Shown piece after piece: positions 8,632-16,641 of a DNA stretch of 64,000 nt (its first letter is position 1; each line of letters begins with the position of its first letter). The notes below the pieces were generated by a model that saw only the letters and a program-made list of their open reading frames with translations, was not told where the DNA came from and searched no databases. This DNA comes from UTCFX2 sp963788145. GTDB lineage: Bacteria; Chloroflexota; Anaerolineae; Anaerolineales; UBA4823. The DNA lies in contig CAWBFQ010000007.1 of NCBI GenBank assembly GCA_963788145.1, positions 558,001-622,000 on the forward strand, given 5' to 3'. Position numbers and translations under genes: made by a program.

Positions 8632-9458
8632 CTTGGTTATTAGCCTGGCTCAATCATAAACCCTTGAAAATGGTCTGGAAAGTCCATAAAGATGGATTCA
8701 ATTCTTATCTGGTTGGGACAGCCCATTTCTATCCCTACAGCTTTTCCCGTTCACTGCGGAAGTTGCTGGAACGAGTGGACACCATCTTGACAGAAGGCCC
8801 ATTGGATGATGACAGCATGCAAAAGATCGCCGATCATGGCCGTGATGGAAATGGGAGCGTAGATGTGCTGGAGCTACTTGACCCCGAGGCTGTACAGGAG
8901 ATCAATCGATTATTAGCAGAACGCCTGGCAGAGTCAGATGGCAGTGATCTGTATCTCCTTTTTCATCCAGCCTCGCAACCCGGCTATATCCGATTATTTA
9001 CCCAAGATGCCCGGCCATGGATGGCTCTCTTTTCCATCTGGACGACTTATCTGAACTGGAAATATTCAGTCGACTTGGAGGCTTTTCAACTGGCGCAAAG
9101 AATGGGGAAGCAAACCCTGCATATGGAGACTATCGAAGAGCAGATCGCCGTGTTGGATGGGATCCCGCTTGAACGTGTTCAACGCCACTTGAACGATGTG
9201 AAGAACTGGAAGACCTATCGAGATCACTATGTACAGCATTTCCTGGAAGGCGACCTGGAGAAATTGGTCCTGATGACCGAACGTTTCCCCACCCGTACTC
9301 CAGTCGCCATCGGCGAGCGAGATCGGATCATGTTCCAGCGGATGAAACCGGTCTTTGAGCGTGGTCCGGCAGCCGCTTTCGTTGGCTTTCCTCATGTCCC
9401 AGGAGTGCGTGAGCTTTTCCTCCAGGAGGGGTATACGGTTTCGCAAGGATTTGAATGA
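8628..9458 (+). CDS. TraB/PrgY/GumN-family protein
   Basis: Member of the TraB/GumN family, some of which are metalloproteases or membrane-regulated hydrolases. The N-terminal signature SYLVGTAHFYPYSF and the DTILTEGPLDDD acidic motif match the family's GT-x-H and E motifs. The C-terminal FVGFPHVPGVRELFLQEGY matches the G-x-x-H-x-x-G...GY motif. No signal peptide or membrane segment is seen. I chose ATG 8628 because it makes a 4-base ATGA overlap with the preceding gene, identical to the junction with the next gene; an ATG at 8610 is possible. Being sandwiched between two paralogous GNAT genes suggests a shared pathway. Confidence 0.75.
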   Translation: MTWLLAWLNHKPLKMVWKVHKDGFNSYLVGTAHFYPYSFSRSLRKLLERVDTILTEGPLDDDSMQKIADHGRDGNGSVDVLELLDPEAVQEINRLLAERLAESDGSDLYLLFHPASQPGYIRLFTQDARPWMALFSIWTTYLNWKYSVDLEAFQLAQRMGKQTLHMETIEEQIAVLDGIPLERVQRHLNDVKNWKTYRDHYVQHFLEGDLEKLVLMTERFPTRTPVAIGERDRIMFQRMKPVFERGPAAAFVGFPHVPGVRELFLQEGYTVSQGFE

Positions 9459-10303
9459 TCACTCCAGAGCAGCTTCTCATGCTTAAGGCCCAGGCATATG
9501 TCCCTGAGCACCTGCCAGAGTATGTAACGTCTATCTCACAGGCCGAGCCGATCGTGATCGATGACTTTTTGATCTACCGGCGCGGCAGCGTGGTAATTTT
9601 CATCGGATATCCATTGAGCGGCAAAATCGATGAAAAGCGCATGCAGCAAGCCATCCAGACTGTGCGGGTTCAATATGAGCCAGCCACCCTATCGCTGACC
9701 ACGCCTTTGCTGCCTGTTAGCTTGGAGAGCGAGTGTTCTGGCAAGATCGAACGAGATCTTTATTATCGCCTGGGACTCGACGGTTTGACACTCTCGAAGA
9801 AATTGCGTAACCTGCTGAAGCGAGCCGACCGAGATGTGATCGTCGAGAGCGGACAGACCCTAAGCAAGGAACATGCACGCTTAATGGATGACTTCATCCG
9901 TTCGCATCGCCTGGATCGAGATACGCGCTTCATCTTCAAACGCATCCCGGAGTATGTTCGAGCAGGCACAGCCTGGGTGTACAATGCCAAAGACCAGCGC
10001 GGCAGGCTGATCGCGTTTGATATTGCCGATTTCAGCGCCCAGGAATATGTATTCTATTTATTCAGTTTCCGTTCTCAGAAGGATTCCATCCCTGGGGCAG
10101 CCGATTTGCTGTTGTGGCGCCTGATTGAGAGAGCCAAGAGTGAGAATAAGCGCTTCGTCCAGATGGGTCTTGGAATCAATGCAGGAGTGACTTTCTTTAA
10201 GACGAAGTGGGGCGCACAGGAGTTTCTACCCCACCTGACTTGCGAGATCAACTATTTTTCGACAGTCACATTCGACGGCCTGGTGGATGTTATGCTTAGA
10301 TAA
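9455..10303 (+). CDS. GNAT-like acyltransferase-fold protein, paralog 2
   Basis: 282-residue paralog of the 7747-8631 product with the same architecture: an N-terminal AYVPEHLPEY motif, a central Arg/Lys-rich segment (KKLRNLLKRADRDV) and the C-terminal MGLGINAGVTFFKTKWGA signature. It overlaps the TraB-like gene by 4 bases (ATGA). It is the last gene of the plus-strand operon and is followed by a strong hairpin. The duplication around TraB/GumN could reflect two acceptor sites or a heterodimer; no direct evidence. Confidence 0.65.
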   Translation: MITPEQLLMLKAQAYVPEHLPEYVTSISQAEPIVIDDFLIYRRGSVVIFIGYPLSGKIDEKRMQQAIQTVRVQYEPATLSLTTPLLPVSLESECSGKIERDLYYRLGLDGLTLSKKLRNLLKRADRDVIVESGQTLSKEHARLMDDFIRSHRLDRDTRFIFKRIPEYVRAGTAWVYNAKDQRGRLIAFDIADFSAQEYVFYLFSFRSQKDSIPGAADLLLWRLIERAKSENKRFVQMGLGINAGVTFFKTKWGAQEFLPHLTCEINYFSTVTFDGLVDVMLR

Positions 10304-10306
10304 GAA

Positions 10307-10341
10307 ACGCCTTCAGAAACTAAACAAGATTCTGAAGGCGT
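10307..10341. terminator. Bidirectional terminator-like hairpin between convergent genes
   Basis: Perfect 12-base stem (arms 10307-10318 and 10330-10341, ACGCCTTCAGAA/TTCTGAAGGCGT) with an 11-base loop. On the minus strand the stem is followed by TTTCTT, so it is a better terminator for the nuclease-like gene than for the plus-strand operon, but it can serve both. Confidence 0.7.
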
Positions 10342-10391
10342 GTGATGATCCACTTGTCGAAAAGCTGGATTATACCGGTGATATAGGTGCT

Positions 10392-11277
10392 CTACGGAAA
10401 AAGAAGGTTGGACGAACCCTCGCAAGCTAAACCATTCCCATTCTTATCCAGGCCGAAAATATCGCCGTAACCCAGGCTGCGGCAATATTCAAAGCATTGC
10501 TGAGCCGCGGTTTGGGAACGAAAACTGTTGCAAGTCAGACGCGGACCAAGACAGTTGCATACCACCTCGCGTGTCGCAGTCGGGGGTAAAGGTGTATTCG
10601 TGATGGTGGGGGTTGGGGTAATAGTGTAGGTGGGAACCGGAGTCGCCATCCAGATGCCCAGTATTTTGGACTGCGCTTCAATTTGGGCAGCAATGAGCGA
10701 GTTCGCGCAAGCCGAGTCTGGTGGAATATCGGCAGCAACACCAAATCCATGAAGGATCATCTCATAATTGACGAAAGTGTTTTCTATCAAGACATAGCGC
10801 GGGTAAAAGCCCTGGGCGTCTTTGTCCGTAATATCCTGAACCAGGGTAACATTTTTTCCTTCAACCAGATTTTGGTTGAAACTAAAAGCCTGTGCGCCTT
10901 GCCATTCGGCTGGCGACAGAATGCTGGGGGCATGAATTCCGATATAGCGAATGGGGTATGTCTGGTTGAGAAGAAGCACTTCAATCGTATCACCGCTCAA
11001 AACTCTGGTAACCAATCCTTGCTGGCGGGGGGTATTTGGAGGCAGGCAGTAAGCGCCGGGGATGGAGAGGTTTAAGGTTGGGGTGGGAGGGCTGCTTGGC
11101 GGTGTGGGAGTAGCCGTTTGGGTTTCTGTGGCGGTCGGCGTGGGTGTATCGGTCTTTGGCAGGGCTGCCATGGTCTGGGCTGCGAGAAGTCTCGGGAGGA
11201 ATAAGGTTCAGCGGTGGAGGCATACAGCCAGCCAGGGCTACCATAAAGATGGCAGGTAGAAAAAGCAACCGCTTCAT
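10392..11277 (-). CDS. Thermonuclease-like lipoprotein with C-terminal excalibur-type domain (frameshifted)
   Basis: Exported lipoprotein. The ATG at 11277 follows AAGGAGA by 6 bases and opens a signal peptide with lipobox VALAGC. After a frame break at about 11176-11199 (one extra base, possibly in the CCC run) it continues through a Thr/Pro-rich linker. A staphylococcal-nuclease-like domain follows (VTRVLSGDTIEVLL, YIGIHAP, a region ending ILGIWMA), then a second TPTPT linker. A Cys-rich C-terminal domain ends in DKNGNGLACEG, the calcium-binding excalibur signature. The catalytic Arg/Glu set of true SNase is not clearly complete (IRYIGIHAP replaces the common VRLxGIDAPE), so nuclease activity is uncertain. 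It lies convergent to the preceding operon. Confidence 0.75.
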
Positions 11278-11301
11278 ACGATTTCTCCTTGAATGACACA
11301 A

Positions 11302-11559
11302 TCCAGCAATTTTTTTGGATCGAGCGTTTCAAACAGGTTCGGTTATGCCGCCATAAATCGGGCGATCCAGACAAAACGGATCATTTATTCTAACATAAAA
11401 TCGCATCGAATAGCTCATAGCACGTTAACGTGTTTTGAAGTCACACAAAATCCTACATTCCTGGTTGCAAGAGCTGGACCAAAAAAGCGTGAAATTTCGT
11501 CGTAAGGCAGAGGAACTTCTCAAGATTGTTAGAAGTACTGTAAAATCGCCAAACACAGG
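11302..11559. other. Intergenic region with one short perfect palindrome
   Basis: About 260 bases between the divergent nuclease-lipoprotein gene and the SWIM-gene promoter. No credible gene was seen. The only notable element is the 12-base perfect palindrome CACGTTAACGTG at 11421-11432 followed by TTTT, which could be an operator or a chance dyad. Confidence 0.5.
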
Positions 11560-11588
11560 TTGACTTTCAATCCAACTCCGCGTATACT
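11560..11588 (+). promoter_or_regulatory. Sigma-70-type promoter of the SWIM zinc-finger gene
   Basis: TTGACT (11560-11565), a 17-base spacer and TATACT (11583-11588). Predicted start near 11595, leaving a leader of about 115 bases before the ATG at 11711. Confidence 0.65.
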
Positions 11589-11648
11589 TACTTTACGGAG
11601 AAGTTACCTTGCCTGGATTGTTGGAAAAAGAACTGTCCATTTTTTAAA

Positions 11649-11676
11649 AGAGAGGCACGCGCGCGTGTGCCTTTTT
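11649..11676 (+). terminator. Leader hairpin with U-tract (possible attenuator)
   Basis: AGAGGCAC pairs with GTGCCTTTTT to give a stem of about 10 pairs around a GCGCGCG-rich loop, followed by a T-run. It lies between the promoter and the SWIM gene rather than after a gene, so it could act as a premature terminator. A possible 12-codon leader peptide (TTG start, downstream of CGGAGAAG, ending TTTTTTAA) precedes it. Attenuation is inference. Confidence 0.45.
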
Positions 11677-11710
11677 CTTATCATATAGACCGAAAGGAGA
11701 CCAATCGCAA

Positions 11711-11956
11711 ATGGATTACGGGATGATTGGAAAGATAGAGAAGGCTAAACGATATGCCGAGCAACGGGATCGAATCCGAATCAACTCGCTTACAGTGACA
11801 TTCGAGGGGGAGAATAATGACCACACGGTTCACTTGAAGGATAACGGCTGGCAATGCGATTGTGATTTCTTCCGGAGCCGAGGTCGCTGCAGCCACACCA
11901 TGGCTTTAGAAAAAATTCTTGAAGGGATGAAAGGGATCCCAGAATACGTGGGCTGA
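11711..11956 (+). CDS. Small SWIM zinc-finger protein
   Basis: 81-residue cytosolic protein with a SWIM zinc-finger (CxCx(n)CxH): WQCDCDFFRSRGRCSHTMA near residues 47-65. SWIM fingers bind zinc and mediate DNA or protein contacts. It starts 10 bases after a strong AAAGGAGA ribosome site. It stands alone, with its own promoter, a hairpin-containing leader and a strong terminator after it. Molecular role unknown. Confidence 0.8.
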   Translation: MDYGMIGKIEKAKRYAEQRDRIRINSLTVTFEGENNDHTVHLKDNGWQCDCDFFRSRGRCSHTMALEKILEGMKGIPEYVG

Positions 11957-11990
11957 GGAAAACTCGTCGCCGGGTATGCTTTCATTTGAT

Positions 11991-12035
11991 AAGGAAACGG
12001 ACGGGCTGTTTAAGAGGCCCGTCCGTTTCCTTTTC
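11991..12035. terminator. Strong intrinsic terminator, bidirectional
   Basis: Perfect 16-base stem (11991-12006 with 12017-12032) around a 10-base loop, followed by TT on the plus strand and preceded by A-rich sequence. It separates the SWIM gene from the convergent end of the giant minus-strand glycan locus (last gene ends at 12070). Confidence 0.85.
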
Positions 12036-12069
12036 CGGAGTATCTCATTCGCGATGGATTGGAGGAAGT

Positions 12070-13797
12070 TTAAGATGTTTCGATCGTCTGATCCTTTTCC
12101 CCGGGGATAGCAACAGCCGTTGACGATGGTTCGATTGGCTCACCGGCAGTTTGTTCGGATTTCTTGGATTTCTTCAAAAAATTTGGTTTTTGAAGCTTGA
12201 AATCCAGTGGGATTTTATATTTGCCGATCCGCAAGACTTTCTTTGGACTATGACTATCATCCAAACCATAATCATAGTGGTATAGCTTGTAATAATCCTG
12301 GTTGCTTTGCGGAATCTTATTCAGGACCACGCCGACAATATTCGCTCCAACCCGCTCGAGTTGTTTCATGGCTAGCACAGCTTGCGATTTGCGCGTTTGC
12401 CCATACCCAACCACGATCAGTAAGGTTTCAACCTTAGAGGCCAATACCGAGGTGTCTGTAACAAGGATCGGCGGTCCATCAACCACAACAAAATCCCATC
12501 GGTTGGATAGTTCGCGTAGCAGTTGATCCATCTTTTCTGAATCCAGGTAATCCACCGGGTTGAAAACAGTACTCCCGGCTGTTAGTACCTGGAAGCATTG
12601 GGTGTGGGTCTGGAGCACCGCTTGATCTAAAGTAACCTCGCCCTGGAGAACATTACTCAATCCAACCTCGTTTGGCAGTTCCAGATATTTATGCAAGCTT
12701 GGTCGCCTGAGATCGGCGTCCACCAGGATCACTTTTTTTCCGCTCAAAGCCATGCTTAAGGCCAGGTTGGAGGCAACGACAGATTTCCCTTCGGTCTTGC
12801 TCACGCTGGCAATTAACAAACATTTCAAGCCAACATTCGTATTGGGATATTCCAGGTTAATCTTCAATGCTCGAAATGCTTCGGCAACCAACGAAGCTGG
12901 TCTCTCCAGGACGACCGTGCCTTTCGCCATTTCATCATCCATCTCGGAGATATAGCCGATCACCGGGTACTTCAAGAGCCGGTTGATCGTCTCAGGGGTT
13001 TGCAAGGTGTCGTCCAGATATTCGATCAAATACGCTGCGCCGCCGCTAATCACGAGGGCAATTGTCATGGAGACCAGCACAAACATCAACCGGTTGGGGC
13101 CGATCGGCTTCAACGGAAGAGCTGCCGGTTCCAGCAGGCTCAAGCTATTGCTGGCTCTGCCTGTTGAACTGTTTAAAAGCGTGGCGTAATTCGATTGGAG
13201 CGTGGTCAATTTCTGCCGGAGTGTTGTCAGATCTGCTTGGGCCTGCGAGATCTCGCGGGCGCTATTCAAGCTGCCTAGCTCCGCTTCTTTCTGCGAGATC
13301 TCGTCAATGGTTTCTGCAATCTGGGTTTCCAACAAGGTTAATTGTCCTGCGATGAAATCCTGGCGTTTTTGTTCTTGAAGGTCTGGGTTGCTGGGGCTTT
13401 GTTTAATCAACTGGTTGGCGAGTTCGTTGGCAACTACCTGAGCCCGAAGAGGGTCGGCATCGGTAACGGTAATTTCGATGATCTGGCTGTTCGGGACGAC
13501 CAGGGCGGTATATTCAGGAAGCCAGGTCAGGTGCAGGGCTTTCATTGTAGCATCGCGGACAACTTCGCGCATAGCGATATCTGCGTAGTAAGACGCCAGT
13601 TGAGAAGCCAATCCAATCTCTCCGCCAGATGGGTTTAATTCATAAACTGCCCGACCAATGACCAGGGCAGCGCGGGTTTGATAGATGGGCGGTTGTTGAG
13701 CGACCACCACAAAGCTTGATATGGCGGCCAGCAAACAAGCCACCAGGATGAGTTTCCACCACTTGAAAAGGGGATCTAGAACTTGCCTGATTTCCAT
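12070..13797 (-). CDS. Polysaccharide chain-length regulator fused to bacterial tyrosine autokinase (Wzz/BY-kinase)
   Basis: Membrane protein controlling polymer length and export, 575 residues. The N-terminal Wzz part has a TM helix near residues 17-35, a coiled-coil-rich extracytoplasmic region and a second TM helix near residues 235-260. The C-terminal kinase has Walker A SVSKTEGKSVVASN, Walker A' VILVDADLRRP and Walker B FVVVDGPPI. A tyrosine cluster (YYKLYHYDYG) near the end is the usual autophosphorylation site. It is the last gene of the roughly 36-gene minus-strand locus. Its presence points to a Wzy-type polymerisation route in addition to the ABC exporter at the other end. Confidence 0.92.
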   Translation of the reverse strand: MEIRQVLDPLFKWWKLILVACLLAAISSFVVVAQQPPIYQTRAALVIGRAVYELNPSGGEIGLASQLASYYADIAMREVVRDATMKALHLTWLPEYTALVVPNSQIIEITVTDADPLRAQVVANELANQLIKQSPSNPDLQEQKRQDFIAGQLTLLETQIAETIDEISQKEAELGSLNSAREISQAQADLTTLRQKLTTLQSNYATLLNSSTGRASNSLSLLEPAALPLKPIGPNRLMFVLVSMTIALVISGGAAYLIEYLDDTLQTPETINRLLKYPVIGYISEMDDEMAKGTVVLERPASLVAEAFRALKINLEYPNTNVGLKCLLIASVSKTEGKSVVASNLALSMALSGKKVILVDADLRRPSLHKYLELPNEVGLSNVLQGEVTLDQAVLQTHTQCFQVLTAGSTVFNPVDYLDSEKMDQLLRELSNRWDFVVVDGPPILVTDTSVLASKVETLLIVVGYGQTRKSQAVLAMKQLERVGANIVGVVLNKIPQSNQDYYKLYHYDYGLDDSHSPKKVLRIGKYKIPLDFKLQKPNFLKKSKKSEQTAGEPIEPSSTAVAIPGEKDQTIETS

Positions 13798-13802
13798 AAT
13801 AA

Positions 13803-14429
13803 TTACTTTTCTTCTACCTTTCGAATAGATTTTATTTCCTGAATAATTGCGACTGCTCCTAATAGATTGGTTACAATGAAATCCGGATGCACGTTGCGGC
13901 TATTAAGCTCAGTGCATAAGTAGCATTTACTGCTGGGATATATCAGGATGGTCTTTGTTCCGGCGGCTTGACCAGCCTGAACGTCGGTAATCCCGTCCCC
14001 AATGAAATAAGATTGGGATAGATCGATTTCCAGATCTTGAGCGGCTTTTAGCAACATGCCTGGCTTGGGCTTGCGGCAATTGCATACCTGGCGGTACTGC
14101 AACACCTTCCCTTCCGGGTGGTGTTTGCAATAGTAGATTGCATCCAGATGGGCGCCACCTTCGGCAAGCCCAACAACCATCTTCTGGGTGATGGCATCCA
14201 GCAGCTGGGGGGAGAATTTCCCTTTTGCAATCCCGGGTTGGTTGGAAATCAATGCCACGACAAACCCCATCTGATGAAAGGCCAGAATTGCTTCAGAGAC
14301 ATGAGGCATCAAAGAGAATTCATCCGGGTTTGCCGGTGAATCCACCAGACCAAACTCGGTGTTATATACCATTGTGTTAATTACGCCATCGCGATCTAAG
14401 AAAACAGCTCGATTCATCACTTGTCTCAT
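13803..14429 (-). CDS. gmhB: D,D-heptose 1,7-bisphosphate 7-phosphatase-like HAD enzyme
   Basis: HAD-IIIA phosphatase that removes the C7 phosphate of D-glycero-D-manno-heptose 1,7-bisphosphate (GmhB type) or a histidinol-phosphate relative. It carries FLDRDGVIN (nucleophile Asp in DxDG), ISNQPGIAKG, the zinc-binding cysteines of GmhB (CKHHPEG and CNCRKPKPGM) and YFIGDGITDVQAG. ATG 14429, 8 bases after AAGG, is preferred over upstream in-frame codons; ATG 14417 is a second option. Together with the nearby GHMP kinase it suggests a heptose nucleotide pathway; gmhA and a heptose nucleotidyltransferase are not in this window. Confidence 0.82.
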   Translation of the reverse strand: MRQVMNRAVFLDRDGVINTMVYNTEFGLVDSPANPDEFSLMPHVSEAILAFHQMGFVVALISNQPGIAKGKFSPQLLDAITQKMVVGLAEGGAHLDAIYYCKHHPEGKVLQYRQVCNCRKPKPGMLLKAAQDLEIDLSQSYFIGDGITDVQAGQAAGTKTILIYPSSKCYLCTELNSRNVHPDFIVTNLLGAVAIIQEIKSIRKVEEK

Positions 14430-14561
14430 AATGGACCTTATCGAGCGTTCTTTGGGACGCAAAAGAGGATTGCGGAACCTACCAGGCGCGCTCAACTAAT
14501 CAAGAGTATCTTTATGAATTATACGAGAAATCTTCACCCAATTGTTCGCTCACATAAAGGA

Positions 14562-15539
14562 TTAATCTTTGTAACCATCTGGATGGGCGAGATGCCAATC
14601 CCAGGCGGTTTGGATAATCTCCTCTAACTGTGGGAATCTTGGATTCCAACCTAATTCCCGCCGTATTTTCTCCGAGCTGGCAATCAAAATTGCTGGATCC
14701 CCAGGTCGCCGGTCTTTGATAATATGGGGAATGGGTCGATCGGTGATGCGGGCTGCGGTATCGATGACTTCTTTGACGCTAAAACCCTGTCCGTTCCCCA
14801 GGTTATAGGTCCGACTGCCCTGATCCAGGGATTGCAGGGCGAGAATATGAGCTTGAGCCAGGTCAATCACGTGAATGTAATCGCGTACACAGGTTCCATC
14901 AGGGGTTGGATAATCGCCGCCAAAGATTTCGATGCGCGGCAATTGTCCTAAAGCCACTTTTAGGACAAGCGGGATCAAGTGCGTCTCGGGGTTATGATCT
15001 TCTCCAAAGCGTTTACTGGCGCCGGCCGCATTGAAATAGCGCAAGCAAGCATAGCGCATCCCGACGGTTCGATCCAACCATGACAGGATGCGCTCGAGCA
15101 GATATTTGCTTTCTCCGTATGGACTGCCGGGAACAATCTGCTCTTCTTCGTCGATCGGCATCTTGAGGGGACGATCGAACAAATTTGCAGTGGATGAGAG
15201 GATAAATCGTTTTACCCCGTGAGCCAGAGCTTCGGTAAACAAATTGATTCCATTGGTTACATTATCGCCGATATATTTCATTGGCAAAGCCACTGACTCG
15301 CCTACCAGGGTGAATGAGGCGAAATGCATCACGGCCTCAATTTTGTTCTCAGAAAAGACTTTTTGCAGCGCAACGCGGTCGTTCAGGTCCCCCTGAAAAA
15401 AAAGAGCTTGCGGGTGAACTGCGTTCCGGTGCCCTTGATAAAGGTTGTCAAAGACTACAACCTCATCTCCACGTTCAATCAATTGTTCGGCCACAATAGA
15501 ACCGATGTACCCGGCTCCGCCGGTCAGCAGGATTTTCAT
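14562..15539 (-). CDS. galE: UDP-glucose 4-epimerase
   Basis: Extended SDR epimerase of 325 residues, typical GalE length, interconverting UDP-glucose/galactose or the N-acetyl forms. Landmarks: LLTGGAGYIGSIVAEQL (NAD binding), SSTANLFDRP (catalytic Ser/Thr), SPYGESKYLLE (Tyr-x3-Lys) and YLRYFNAAGAS. It sits within the sugar-precursor block of the locus. Confidence 0.92.
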   Translation of the reverse strand: MKILLTGGAGYIGSIVAEQLIERGDEVVVFDNLYQGHRNAVHPQALFFQGDLNDRVALQKVFSENKIEAVMHFASFTLVGESVALPMKYIGDNVTNGINLFTEALAHGVKRFILSSTANLFDRPLKMPIDEEEQIVPGSPYGESKYLLERILSWLDRTVGMRYACLRYFNAAGASKRFGEDHNPETHLIPLVLKVALGQLPRIEIFGGDYPTPDGTCVRDYIHVIDLAQAHILALQSLDQGSRTYNLGNGQGFSVKEVIDTAARITDRPIPHIIKDRRPGDPAILIASSEKIRRELGWNPRFPQLEEIIQTAWDWHLAHPDGYKD

Positions 15540-15645
15540 CTCAACCGTCTTTCTTCCTCAGAAGGAAATGTGAATACACAATATATGAAAAAAAAGGACA
15601 TCTGATGGATTTTGGGAAAACGAAGCCGAAATCGGTTTCGGGCGT

Positions 15646-16623
15646 TTATCTGCGGATATTGAAAATTACCTTTGTGCCGTCTGGCTCAAGGTTGAACGGC
15701 ACCTCGGTAAGCGAATTCAATGCGTCGCGAACTCTTTCGCGGTTCTCAAATGGGCAATACAAGAGCATGAACCCACCGCCGCCTGCGCCGCTGAGTTTTC
15801 CACCTGTTGCCCCAGCTTTTAGCGCCTTTTCATAGATCGCATCGATGGTGGGATTGCTGACGTTGCTGGCCAGTTGTTTCTTCAGTTTCCAACTCTCGTG
15901 AAGCAGGTATCCAATAATGTCTAAATTCCCGGCAAGCAATTCTTCTCTTGCCACACAGGCCATCGATTTGATCTGGTTGAGCAAATCTCGGCTCCGCTTG
16001 ATATTTTTCTTCTGTTCTCCTAAGATCGATGACGACTGGCGTGTTACACCGGTGTAGAAAAGAAGCAGGCTATCATTCAGCCGGTATCGTTGGCGAGGCT
16101 CCAGATTAATTTGCTCGTTGATGACTTTTCCATCTGGATGAAACTCAATGAAGCGCAATCCGCCCAGCGCACAGGCATATTGATCTTGCAAGCCAATCGG
16201 CTTGTTCAGGATATTCATTTCAATTTCAGTCGCATCGTATGCCAGCTTCTCGGCTGGGACTATTGCGCCCAGATAGGTGTACATCGCGTGCAGCGCGCCA
16301 ACCGTCACCGCGCTGGATGAACCAAGCCCTGAACCAGCGGGGATATCGCCCATCGTGGTGATTTCGATCCCGTGGTCAATTCCTGTCATGCGAAGCGCTT
16401 CGCGGATTAACTCGTGCTGAAGATCATCTATGTGATCGACAATCTCGGTGCGCGTATATCCAAGGCGGATTTTTGCATCGAAGCGATTCTTGATCGTCAC
16501 ATAGATATATTTATCTATGGCAGAGGTCAGCACATTGCTGCCACCCTCTTCCTCAAAGTAGGCGGGAAAATCCGTGCCACCACCCACAAAACTGACTCTT
16601 AATGGCGTTTGGACAATAATCAT
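15646..16623 (-). CDS. hddA: GHMP-family sugar kinase, D-glycero-D-manno-heptose 7-phosphate kinase-like
   Basis: ATP-dependent sugar kinase of the GHMP superfamily, 325 residues. It begins VQTPLRVSFVGGGTDFPAYF, the hallmark of HddA/FGGY-independent heptose and fucose kinases. It contains the phosphate-binding PAGSGLGSSSAVTVG loop (about residues 95-110) and GGKLSGAGGGGFML near the C-terminus. The neighbouring gmhB-like phosphatase supports the heptose assignment. The start ATG lies 18 bases past the stop of the upstream phosphotransferase. Confidence 0.85.
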   Translation of the reverse strand: MIIVQTPLRVSFVGGGTDFPAYFEEEGGSNVLTSAIDKYIYVTIKNRFDAKIRLGYTRTEIVDHIDDLQHELIREALRMTGIDHGIEITTMGDIPAGSGLGSSSAVTVGALHAMYTYLGAIVPAEKLAYDATEIEMNILNKPIGLQDQYACALGGLRFIEFHPDGKVINEQINLEPRQRYRLNDSLLLFYTGVTRQSSSILGEQKKNIKRSRDLLNQIKSMACVAREELLAGNLDIIGYLLHESWKLKKQLASNVSNPTIDAIYEKALKAGATGGKLSGAGGGGFMLLYCPFENRERVRDALNSLTEVPFNLEPDGTKVIFNIRR

Positions 16624-16641
16624 GTCAATCGACTTGGTAAG

